Of a DNA stretch of 7,624 nt, positions 1 through 5,267 are shown piece by piece; positions within the stretch are counted from its first letter, which is position 1; each line of letters begins with the position of its first letter. The notes beneath the pieces were generated by a model. That model searched no databases and had not been told where the DNA came from. It saw only the letters and a list, made by a program, of their open reading frames with translations. The position numbers were made by a program, and so were the translations under genes. Source of the DNA: Anaerolineae bacterium (GTDB taxonomy: Bacteria > Chloroflexota > Anaerolineae > Aggregatilineales > Phototrophicaceae); assembly GCA_019912905.1 (NCBI GenBank), contig JAIOHO010000325.1, positions 1 through 7,624 of the forward strand, given 5' to 3'.

Positions 1-12
1 GGTCTGGGCCAG

Positions 13-1242
13 TTAGCCGCGTAAGGTAATCACCAGATCTTTACGGAAATCGGTCAGGGTGTGCATGTGTCCATCGTCGTCAATGAAGACGGTATCTTCC
101 ACGCGCACGCCGAATCCTTCGTCGGGATAATACAGGCCCGGCTCGATGGTCAGCGCATTGCCGACCTGAAATTTGTCCGTCCGCTGCACGTGACTGAGGG
201 AAGGCCGTTCGTGGATGTTCAGGCCGACGCCATGTCCTAACGTATGGACGTAGCCGTTCATCGTGCTAGGCTGGCTGCGCTGGGTCGGGTGCCCCAGACT
301 TTCATAATAATCGAGCACCGCTTCCTGCATGGTATAGGTCGGCTGCCCCGGCTCCTCGTAGCTCTCCATAGCGATCTCGAAGGCGTGCATGACGGTTTCG
401 TAAGTCTTCTGGACCTCAGCAGGCGCGTAACCGATGCACCACGTTCGGGTCACATCATGATAATAGCCGCCGCCGACCTCGCGCGGGAACAGGTCGAAAA
501 TGATCGACTGGCCCAGACGCAGCGGCTGCGCGTGCTGGCCCCGGCTGTGCGGGAAACCGGCATCCCGGCCCTGGGCGAAGATCATATCGGTGTCTTCCAG
601 GTCGTGGTCGAGCAGGGTGCGGCGGACGAAGCGCTTGACGTCGCCGATGGTCAGCGGGCTGCCATCCGCTTTGACGACGGTATCGCCCTCGGCGCGCTGG
701 CTGGCGATGTAATCCCAGGTGGCGCGCAGCGTGGCGCTGGTGCCCGCTGCCGCTGCTTCCAGCCGGGCGCGTTCGTCGGCGTCTTTGGTGATATAGGCTT
801 CGTCGAAGACTGTCAGGCCGCGCTCGCCGACGAAGCTGTAGCCATCCAGTTGATTCAATTCAGCAACCATGTCGATGTAGACGTTGACGTCGCTGGTGCC
901 GTAAATGCCGATCTTGCCGGATGGGACCTCCTCGGCATGCAGGGCGCGGCCCCACATCTGCACGTTGGCTTTGCTGCGGTCGCCCCCGGCGGCCTTCACC
1001 AGATCCGCCCAACCGAAATCGTGATACGAGTAGACCGTCAGGCCGCTGGCCGCCGCTTCTTCGACCTCCATCGGGTTGACGACCATCACCGCTGCCTCGC
1101 CCCGTTTTTTGATCACCAGCCCACCGGTCACGTGTGCGCCATTGGTCAGGTAATCACGCGGGGCGCTGTAGGTTTCATCGCCCACCGCCACCAGCGCTTG
1201 CAGGTCGCGCTGCGCCATCAAACGATCCAGGTCGGATTTCAT
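13..1242 (-). CDS. M24 family metallopeptidase (Xaa-Pro aminopeptidase/prolidase-like)
   Basis: This 409-residue protein has the two-part layout of the creatinase/prolidase family: an N-terminal domain (about 1-150) and a C-terminal 'pita-bread' catalytic domain (about 155-405). The five expected dinuclear metal ligands are visible: D250 (IIFD), D263 (YYHDVTRT), H337 (TLGHGVG), E367 (TIEPGLY) and E382 (VRVEDTV). H333 and H344 are candidate active-site histidines. Members hydrolyse the bond before proline in peptides or dipeptides in the cytoplasm, and no signal peptide is seen. The exact substrate cannot be read from sequence, since creatinase-like relatives share the fold. The start at 1242 has GAGGG 10 bases upstream and gives a typical family N-terminus (MKSDLDRLMAQRDL). 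D250 and D263 are 13 positions apart, against 11 in E. coli aminopeptidase P, because of a short FPRE-containing insert. The gene is preceded by its own candidate -10 box and is probably separate from the sugar operon upstream. Confidence 0.93.
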   Translation of the reverse strand: MKSDLDRLMAQRDLQALVAVGDETYSAPRDYLTNGAHVTGGLVIKKRGEAAVMVVNPMEVEEAAASGLTVYSYHDFGWADLVKAAGGDRSKANVQMWGRALHAEEVPSGKIGIYGTSDVNVYIDMVAELNQLDGYSFVGERGLTVFDEAYITKDADERARLEAAAAGTSATLRATWDYIASQRAEGDTVVKADGSPLTIGDVKRFVRRTLLDHDLEDTDMIFAQGRDAGFPHSRGQHAQPLRLGQSIIFDLFPREVGGGYYHDVTRTWCIGYAPAEVQKTYETVMHAFEIAMESYEEPGQPTYTMQEAVLDYYESLGHPTQRSQPSTMNGYVHTLGHGVGLNIHERPSLSHVQRTDKFQVGNALTIEPGLYYPDEGFGVRVEDTVFIDDDGHMHTLTDFRKDLVITLRG

Positions 1243-1285
1243 AATTGGATTTCCCTCTTGTCAGCTGTGGTCTATTCCGGGTTTC

Positions 1286-1291
1286 ATTATA
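1286..1291 (-). promoter_or_regulatory. Candidate -10 box for the M24 peptidase gene
   Basis: The minus strand reads TATAAT, a perfect sigma-70 -10 hexamer, in the 126-bp gap upstream of the peptidase gene. Transcription would start near 1279, giving a leader of about 37 bases. No good -35 box lies at 16-19 bp; the nearest TTGAGA is 22 bp upstream. A 5-bp inverted repeat occupies the expected -35 region. The call rests on the -10 match and its position. Confidence 0.45.
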
Positions 1292-1299
1292 GCGCACTG

Positions 1300-1313
1300 G
1301 TCCGGGCACGGAC
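1300..1313. repeat. Short perfect inverted repeat upstream of the M24 gene
   Basis: GTCCG at 1300-1304 and CGGAC at 1309-1313 are perfect inverted arms around a 4-base spacer. No T-tract follows on either strand, so this is not an intrinsic terminator. It covers the -35 region of the candidate promoter at 1286-1291 and could be a small operator. An arm of 5 bp in GC-rich DNA can also arise by chance. Confidence 0.3.
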
Positions 1314-1368
1314 TCTCAAACAGACCGATTGGATAGGGAAAAGGGGAAACCATCCTGCGGCAGTGAGG

Positions 1369-2127
1369 CTACGACCGCATGTTTTCGAGCTGGCCGTAAT
1401 GGACCTGGGCGGCGACCTGCTGGCGGACCGCATCGGCATCGCGGCGGCTCTTGACGACTTTAGCCGGGACACCGACGGCCACGCTGTAGGGGGGCAGGTT
1501 TTTGGTGACGACCGCACCCGCACCGACGATGCTGCCTTTGCCGATGGTGACTCCGTCTACGACCACCACGTTCGAGCCGAGCCAGACATCATCCTCGATG
1601 ACGATGCCCTCCGCGGTGATGCCCTGATCTTTAATGAAGCGGTCCGGGTCGCTGTAGACATGATTGACGGCAGCAATCTGCACCTGCGTGCCGGTATACA
1701 CGCCATCGCCAATGTGAACGCCGCCCTGCCCGCGTATGCAGGTGTATTCACCGAAAAAGCAGTTTTTGCCGACGGCGATTCCCGCCTGCGGCAGATTGCG
1801 GTAGTTGAAGACGTGGAAGATGGTGCCATGCATCAGGCTGGTGCCGTCGCCGATGCTGATGCCGCCGGGCAGCGCATGCAGATACACCTGACTGTCGAGG
1901 TAGACCTGTTTGCCCAGGCGGATGTTGGCCGGGCACAGCAGCCGGGTGTGATGCTCGATGACGGGTACGCCGTCGGCCTTCAGGATCGCCTTGTAAGCGA
2001 TGCCGCGCAAGCCCACCCCGATCAGGCTGGGCACGCTGCCGAACAGCAGCATCACGAACTGTTCGAGGATGTAGCGCGGCAGGCTGGTCGATTGGCTTTT
2101 GAGGTAGTAGCGCAGTTCTTTCAGCAT
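1369..2127 (-). CDS. Left-handed beta-helix (hexapeptide-repeat) O-acyltransferase
   Basis: This 252-residue protein belongs to the hexapeptide-repeat acyltransferases (WbbJ/maltose O-acetyltransferase type), which move an acetyl or other acyl group from CoA to a sugar hydroxyl. Residues 1-50 form a partly hydrophobic N-terminal segment (FVMLLFGSVPSLIGVGLRG at 24-42) that may lie on the membrane. Hexapeptide rungs run from about 67 to 225, for example IRLGKQVYLD, ISIGDGTSLM, VHIGDGVYTG, IVIEDDVWLG and VTIGKGSIVG. H156 in NHVYSD is the likely catalytic histidine, and the end of the helix has the usual VGVPAKVV at 218-225. The gene starts 34 bases after gmhB on the same strand and is probably co-transcribed with it, suggesting that it acylates a heptose or another sugar of the same surface glycan. 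Acceptor and donor are unknown. GAGGG lies 12 bases before the ATG, a rather long spacing. Confidence 0.88.
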   Translation of the reverse strand: MLKELRYYLKSQSTSLPRYILEQFVMLLFGSVPSLIGVGLRGIAYKAILKADGVPVIEHHTRLLCPANIRLGKQVYLDSQVYLHALPGGISIGDGTSLMHGTIFHVFNYRNLPQAGIAVGKNCFFGEYTCIRGQGGVHIGDGVYTGTQVQIAAVNHVYSDPDRFIKDQGITAEGIVIEDDVWLGSNVVVVDGVTIGKGSIVGAGAVVTKNLPPYSVAVGVPAKVVKSRRDADAVRQQVAAQVHYGQLENMRS

Positions 2128-2161
2128 CGGGGGGAAGGTCCCTCAAATTCCGCTGCCGCGT

Positions 2162-2812
2162 TCACAGCACGGTGAGTTCGTTCGGTGAAAGTGCCATGTG
2201 AAAGGCGCGGCGCAGGCGCGGGGTGGTCATCATCATAGGTTCGCCATCCAGCGCGCTGAGGATCATCGTGGTGGCGTCGGCCAGGTCACAGGCTGCGCCC
2301 ATGCGCACCGCAGATTGAGTCAGCAGCTTGGCGAGGTTCCCCTGATTGCGTCCACGTCCGGTCATCACCAGGATACTGCTGGTGCCGACCGCCAGCCCCG
2401 CTTCGATGTCGGACCAGGAATCGCCGACCAGGAAGCTGCGCGTCAGGTCGATGCCGAATTCCTGAGCCGCCTGCTTGAGCATGCCCGGCTTCGGTTTGCG
2501 GCACTCGCAGCGTTCGTGCAGATCGTGCGGGCAGTAGTAAGCCCTGTCGATGTGACCGCCCGCCTGTTCAATGGTGGTGATCATGCGCGCATGGATGTCC
2601 TGCACCGTCGTTTCGGCTGCCAGACCCCGGCTGATAATGGCCTGATTGGTGATGATAAAAATGGGCAGGCCAGTTTGGGACAGCCGCTGGATGCTGGTCA
2701 GCACCCCGGGCAGCCATTCAAACTCCTCCCAGGTTTTGACATGATCAGGACGATTCTCGTTAATCACGCCATCGCGATCCAGAAAAATCGCGCCGGTTGC
2801 GGCCATAGCCAT
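2162..2812 (-). CDS. gmhB: D-glycero-D-manno-heptose 1,7-bisphosphate 7-phosphatase (HAD family)
   Basis: This 216-residue cytoplasmic HAD phosphatase should remove the 7-phosphate from heptose 1,7-bisphosphate, the step after the kinase. Motif I is FLDRDGVIN (nucleophile D12, acid/base D14), motif II is ITNQ (T55-N56-Q57), the motif III lysine lies in RKPKPG (K106 or K108), and motif IV is GDSWSD (D131, D135). A structural zinc site is formed by C94, H96, C102 and C104. The loop between H96 and C102 has 5 residues, a HisB-N-like spacing shorter than that of E. coli GmhB. Histidinol-phosphate phosphatase is therefore the main alternative, but the gmhA and hddA neighbours favour heptose. About 26 residues after 190 extend beyond the usual family length. 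The ATG at 2812 is chosen because GAGG (2821-2824) lies 8 bases upstream; the second Met at 2806 is less well placed. The gene begins 4 bases after gmhA ends, which suggests translational coupling. Confidence 0.9.
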   Translation of the reverse strand: MAMAATGAIFLDRDGVINENRPDHVKTWEEFEWLPGVLTSIQRLSQTGLPIFIITNQAIISRGLAAETTVQDIHARMITTIEQAGGHIDRAYYCPHDLHERCECRKPKPGMLKQAAQEFGIDLTRSFLVGDSWSDIEAGLAVGTSSILVMTGRGRNQGNLAKLLTQSAVRMGAACDLADATTMILSALDGEPMMMTTPRLRRAFHMALSPNELTVL

Positions 2813-2816
2813 ACTA

Positions 2817-3407
2817 TTAACCTCGTTCGGCGATTGTCAGAGAGTGGTCGGCGTCCAACTGCAACGCCCGCAGTTTTTCACAAATGGCATGTTCCAGCAT
2901 CAAATGAATATCTTCCACCATTGCCATGTCCTGGTGATCGATGTGCAGCGCCAGATCGACTCGGTCCTTCAGACGGCCCCCATCGAAGCCACAGAAGCCA
3001 ATGGTGGTGGCCCCGGCTGCATTCGCAACGCCAACGGCATTCAATACGTTGGGGCTGTTGCCGCTGGCGCTGATGCCAATCACAATGTCGCCAGGCCGCA
3101 CCAACGGGCGCAGCTGCTCGGCAAATACCTGATCGTAACCAATATCATTGCTCAGGGCAGTCAGCAGCGCGTTATTGTCTGTCAGGGAGATGACGCGAAA
3201 ACGCGGCTGGCCTTCGACAATGGTCCGTTTGGCGAGGTCGCAGGCAAAGTGGCTCGCGGTTGCGGCGCTGCCGCCGTTGCCAAAAATATAGACTGTTTGC
3301 CCGGCAAGGTTGGCCTGCATGAGCGCATCCACGACGGTGTCCACAGCTTCAAAGGGGATTTTTTGAAGTGCGGCTTCTACGGCAGCGAAGTATTGGCGAA
3401 CGTCCAT
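2817..3407 (-). CDS. gmhA: D-sedoheptulose 7-phosphate isomerase (SIS domain)
   Basis: This 196-residue protein is a single SIS domain of normal GmhA length. GmhA converts sedoheptulose 7-phosphate to D-glycero-D-manno-heptose 7-phosphate in the cytoplasm, the first committed step of heptose-nucleotide synthesis, usually as a tetramer. The phosphate-binding FGNGGSAATASH (42-53) and the second SIS loop ISASGNSPN (112-120) are clear. Aligned by eye with E. coli GmhA (ligands H61, E65, Q172, H180), the metal and catalytic positions here are H53, D57, E165 and H173. Two of the four thus differ, as an acidic-for-acidic and an Glu-for-Gln change. The ATG at 3407 follows AGGAG at 3420-3424 with a long 12-base spacing. 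Its stop is 4 bases before gmhB, so the two form a tight pair. It lies 144 bases after hddA. A generic sugar-phosphate isomerase is possible but unlikely given the neighbours. Confidence 0.9.
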   Translation of the reverse strand: MDVRQYFAAVEAALQKIPFEAVDTVVDALMQANLAGQTVYIFGNGGSAATASHFACDLAKRTIVEGQPRFRVISLTDNNALLTALSNDIGYDQVFAEQLRPLVRPGDIVIGISASGNSPNVLNAVGVANAAGATTIGFCGFDGGRLKDRVDLALHIDHQDMAMVEDIHLMLEHAICEKLRALQLDADHSLTIAERG

Positions 3408-3465
3408 AAATGCTAACGGCTCCTGATGATGACTGGATAAGGGCGGGCATAATCAGTTGCCATTT

Positions 3466-3495
3466 ACGATAGCCGCTGTGCCTTGCGCCGTCCAA
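3466..3495 (-). promoter_or_regulatory. Weak candidate promoter for gmhA-gmhB-acyltransferase
   Basis: On the minus strand TTGGAC (3495-3490) and TATCGT (3471-3466) are separated by 18 bp in the 144-bp gap between hddA and gmhA. Both boxes are poor matches (3/6 and 4/6). The gap is long for a tight operon, so an internal promoter is reasonable, but this assignment is tentative. Confidence 0.22.
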
Positions 3496-3527
3496 ACATT
3501 CGCCTAACATGCCGTTTTCTGTATGGA

Positions 3528-3556
3528 TTTCACGAAAATTTCATGAATTTTTCACG
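3528..3556. repeat. Three 7-mers at exact 11-bp period with an AT-rich palindrome
   Basis: TTTCACG (3528), TTTCATG (3539) and TTTCACG (3550) start exactly 11 bp apart, about one helical turn. The same stretch holds an imperfect 20-bp palindrome at 3534-3553 centred on CATG (3542-3545), with TTCATGAA as its perfect core. It overlaps the last codons and stop of hddA and lies just upstream, in transcription direction, of the gap leading to gmhA. It is AT-rich in otherwise GC-rich DNA. A helically phased regulator site is one reading. No T-tract suitable for an intrinsic terminator follows. Confidence 0.45.
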
Positions 3557-4562
3557 CCTGATGTAACAAGATCTGAGGTCCCTTAAAGTCGAACCGAAAA
3601 TCCATACGGCTCAGATTCAAGGTTTGCAAGGCTTCGGTGACTGCCTGCTGCCGATCTTCATGGCAGTACAGCATCATAAAGCCGCCGCCGCCCGCCCCGG
3701 CGATCTTGCCGCCCAATGCACCTTGCGCGCGCGCCGCTGCATACGCCTGGTCGATCAAATCGTTGCTGATACTGTCTACGACGCCGCGTTTCTGCTGCCA
3801 TGATTGGTGCAGCAGGCTGCCAAAGGCGTCCAGGTCGTGCCGCCGCAGGGCATCGGCCATATCCAGCCCCAGGGCCTTGATCCGGTGCATACGCTCCAGG
3901 GTAGCCGGGTCTTTGTCATAGCTGGCGTTCGACTGCCTCTTGAGGATATCTCCTGAATTGCGTGACTTGCCCGTAAAAAACAGCATGATGCGCCGCTCGA
4001 ATGTGGTGATGACATCGGTGGGCAGATCGAGGGGTTTGACGATGGTGCTGTCGGGGTTAAACACGATCTGATTGAGGCCGCCCATCGCGGACCCATATTC
4101 ATCCTGCTTGCCGCTCGGCAGCTTCAACTTGTTGATGCCGATGTCACAGGCCATTTCCGCGATTTCAAAGCAGTTCATTGTCCGACCCTGCCAGGCAGCC
4201 AGTGCTGCGACCATACACACGGCCACTGCACCGGACGATCCCAGACCTGTCCCCGGCGGAACCTGTGAGGATAGAAACAGATCCATACCCTCATACTGGC
4301 CGAACTCCCGCAGCACCGCTTTCGCCAGGCCCAATTCACCATCAGTCGTCATTTCCGTCGCATCGGTGTGTCGTTCGAACACCCTGAAATCCGACGAGAT
4401 GATTTGCAGCGCCGCATTTGCGTTGTCTGAAATAATGGCGTACACATAACGATTGATGGCGGTATTGAGGACTGCGCCCCCAAATTGGGAATAATAGGCA
4501 GGAAGATCTGTCCCGCCGCCGCCAAAGCTGATTCGAACCGGCGCTCGTGCAATCAGTAGCAA
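3552..4562 (-). CDS. hddA: D-glycero-D-manno-heptose 7-phosphate kinase (GHMP family)
   Basis: Read from the TTG at 4562 this is a 336-residue GHMP-superfamily kinase, the normal length for HddA. It should phosphorylate C1 of D-glycero-D-manno-heptose 7-phosphate with ATP, giving the 1,7-bisphosphate used by GmhB. Motif 1 is RAPVRISFGGGGTDLPAY (6-23), characteristic of the HddA-type group. Motif 2, the ATP loop, is PPGTGLGSSGAVAV (102-115). The GKQDEYGSAMGG block (151-162) carries the likely catalytic D154, and motif 3 is GGKIAGAGGGGFMM (284-297). An in-frame ATG at 4706 would add 48 residues with no family similarity and would run through the opposite operon's promoter, so it is rejected. 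AGGAGG lies 6 bases before the TTG. The gene heads the leftward cluster. A fucokinase-like or other GHMP sugar kinase is the alternative, made less likely by gmhA and gmhB next door. Confidence 0.9.
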   Translation of the reverse strand: MLLIARAPVRISFGGGGTDLPAYYSQFGGAVLNTAINRYVYAIISDNANAALQIISSDFRVFERHTDATEMTTDGELGLAKAVLREFGQYEGMDLFLSSQVPPGTGLGSSGAVAVCMVAALAAWQGRTMNCFEIAEMACDIGINKLKLPSGKQDEYGSAMGGLNQIVFNPDSTIVKPLDLPTDVITTFERRIMLFFTGKSRNSGDILKRQSNASYDKDPATLERMHRIKALGLDMADALRRHDLDAFGSLLHQSWQQKRGVVDSISNDLIDQAYAAARAQGALGGKIAGAGGGGFMMLYCHEDRQQAVTEALQTLNLSRMDFRFDFKGPQILLHQA

Positions 4563-4568
4563 ATTGAG

Positions 4569-4574
4569 CCTCCT
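4569..4574 (-). promoter_or_regulatory. Ribosome binding site that sets the TTG start of hddA
   Basis: The minus strand reads AGGAGG, a perfect anti-16S match, with 6 bases (CTCAAT) before the TTG at 4562-4560. The TTG is immediately followed by the conserved start of motif 1 (LLIARAPVRIS). This decides the start in favour of TTG over the upstream ATG at 4706. Confidence 0.85.
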
Positions 4575-4586
4575 GACTTTCTTGCT

Positions 4587-4592
4587 ATCATA
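4587..4592 (-). promoter_or_regulatory. Candidate -10 box for hddA
   Basis: The minus strand reads TATGAT, 5 of 6 matches to the -10 consensus. Transcription would begin near 4580, just before the AGGAGG site, leaving a leader of only about 18 bases. No convincing -35 box lies at 16-18 bp. It lies in the 161-bp gap shared with the divergent LysM gene. Confidence 0.35.
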
Positions 4593-4664
4593 CTGTGGAC
4601 CTTCCGAATCTTGCTGGAAATACCTTGCATTCACCTTTTTATGAGTTTGAAACCAATCGCGGAA

Positions 4665-4693
4665 TTGACAGCCTTTCGGTTTGTAGTCAGAAT
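4665..4693 (+). promoter_or_regulatory. Sigma-70-type promoter for the LysM/lipoprotein operon
   Basis: A perfect -35 box TTGACA (4665-4670) is followed after exactly 17 bp by CAGAAT (4688-4693), a 4/6 match to the -10 box. Transcription would start near 4700, about 24 bases before the LysM start codon. It is the best promoter match found in the window and lies about 75 bp from the opposing hddA -10 candidate. Confidence 0.6.
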
Positions 4694-4723
4694 GAATGGG
4701 CAGCAAATGCTATGTGAGGGCCA

Positions 4724-5257
4724 ATGTATTTATTCTGGTATCGGTTACGCATTGTTCTGACCTTCATCGTTGTCGTGGGTATTCTCGGTGCCTTGATTTA
4801 TGTGATCAGTGTACGAAACTACGAAGAAGACCTGGCCCGTTACAACATCAAGGTGACCGCCGCGGTCGCAACTGCTGTTCAGGAAGCAGTGTACAATGTA
4901 ACTCGCACGGCTGAGGCTCCTCTCAATGTGTTCCGCCTGGTTCAATTAGGTCAGGCTGAAAAGCTGGCGGACGTGGCCGAGCGCTATGGCACGACGCTGG
5001 AGATTATTCAGATCGTCAATAGTTTGCCTCCCGAAACCATTGAAGGCAATGGTGAAACAATTGTGGTGCCCGTGGGGATACAGCAGTTAGATCCTTTGCG
5101 GACCATCAGCGTCTACACGGCTCAACTCGGGGATACGCTGGAAACGATTGCGCAGCGAAAGAGTGTGACCCTCGCGCTGCTGAAGGGTGATAACCCGGCG
5201 CTTGCGGCGCGCGGCGTCCATGCCGGTGATCTGGTTTTTATTGGATTTACGTTCTAG
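4724..5257 (+). CDS. Membrane-anchored protein with two LysM domains
   Basis: This 177-residue protein has a short basic start (MYLFWYRLR), one strong transmembrane helix at about 10-30 and an extracytoplasmic remainder. It has no lipobox and no clear signal-peptidase site, so it probably stays anchored as a type II membrane protein. Two LysM-like units are visible: about 70-117 (FRLVQLGQAEKLADVAERYG, then NSLPPETIEGNGETIVVP) and about 129-174 (SVYTAQLGDTLETIAQRKS, then GDNPALAARGVHAGDLVFIG). LysM domains bind N-acetylglucosamine-containing polymers such as peptidoglycan. No catalytic domain is present, so a scaffolding or wall-attachment role is likely but inferred. The ATG at 4724 follows GAGGG (4716-4720) closely. 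Its stop codon overlaps the Shine-Dalgarno sequence of the next gene, pointing to coupled translation with the lipoprotein. The second LysM is closer to consensus than the first. Confidence 0.85.
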   Translation: MYLFWYRLRIVLTFIVVVGILGALIYVISVRNYEEDLARYNIKVTAAVATAVQEAVYNVTRTAEAPLNVFRLVQLGQAEKLADVAERYGTTLEIIQIVNSLPPETIEGNGETIVVPVGIQQLDPLRTISVYTAQLGDTLETIAQRKSVTLALLKGDNPALAARGVHAGDLVFIGFTF

Positions 5258-5261
5258 GAAG
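5256..5261 (+). promoter_or_regulatory. Ribosome binding site overlapping the LysM stop codon; sets a TTG start
   Basis: AGGAAG (5256-5261) begins inside the TAG stop of the LysM gene (5255-5257). Its AGGA core lies 8 bases before the TTG at 5268. Starting there gives MKVQTSVVLCLLVVLLMTAC, a compact lipoprotein signal. The ATG at 5187 would put 27 unrelated residues in front of that signal and overlap the upstream gene by 71 bases. Confidence 0.7.
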
Positions 5262-5267
5262 CTGAAC

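Noticed and set aside
1300..1313. Inverted repeat as an intrinsic terminator for the acyltransferase transcript
   Set aside because: The stem is only 5 bp and no T-rich run follows it on the minus strand.
2128..2145. C6 tract and small GGGA/TCCC stem in front of the acyltransferase start as a phase-variation or riboregulatory switch
   Set aside because: The tract (2129-2134) is only six bases and outside the coding sequence, and the stem is 4 bp with a 3-base loop. Both are within chance expectation in GC-rich DNA.
244..2175. A 643-codon open frame on the plus strand
   Set aside because: It lies antisense to the M24 peptidase and the acyltransferase and crosses the gap between them. Both minus-strand proteins have complete, ordered family motifs, while the plus-strand translation has none and no sensible ribosome-binding site. 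It is a by-product of GC-rich codon use.
2198..3416. Long plus-strand frames of 291 and 190 codons opposite gmhB and gmhA
   Set aside because: They mirror two well-supported minus-strand enzymes, overlap each other and show no recognisable domain or signal.
4563..4706. N-terminal extension of hddA from the ATG at 4706
   Set aside because: The extra residues (MLPIHSDYKPKGCQF and onward) lie outside the GHMP fold. No Shine-Dalgarno sequence supports that ATG, and a perfect one supports the TTG at 4562.
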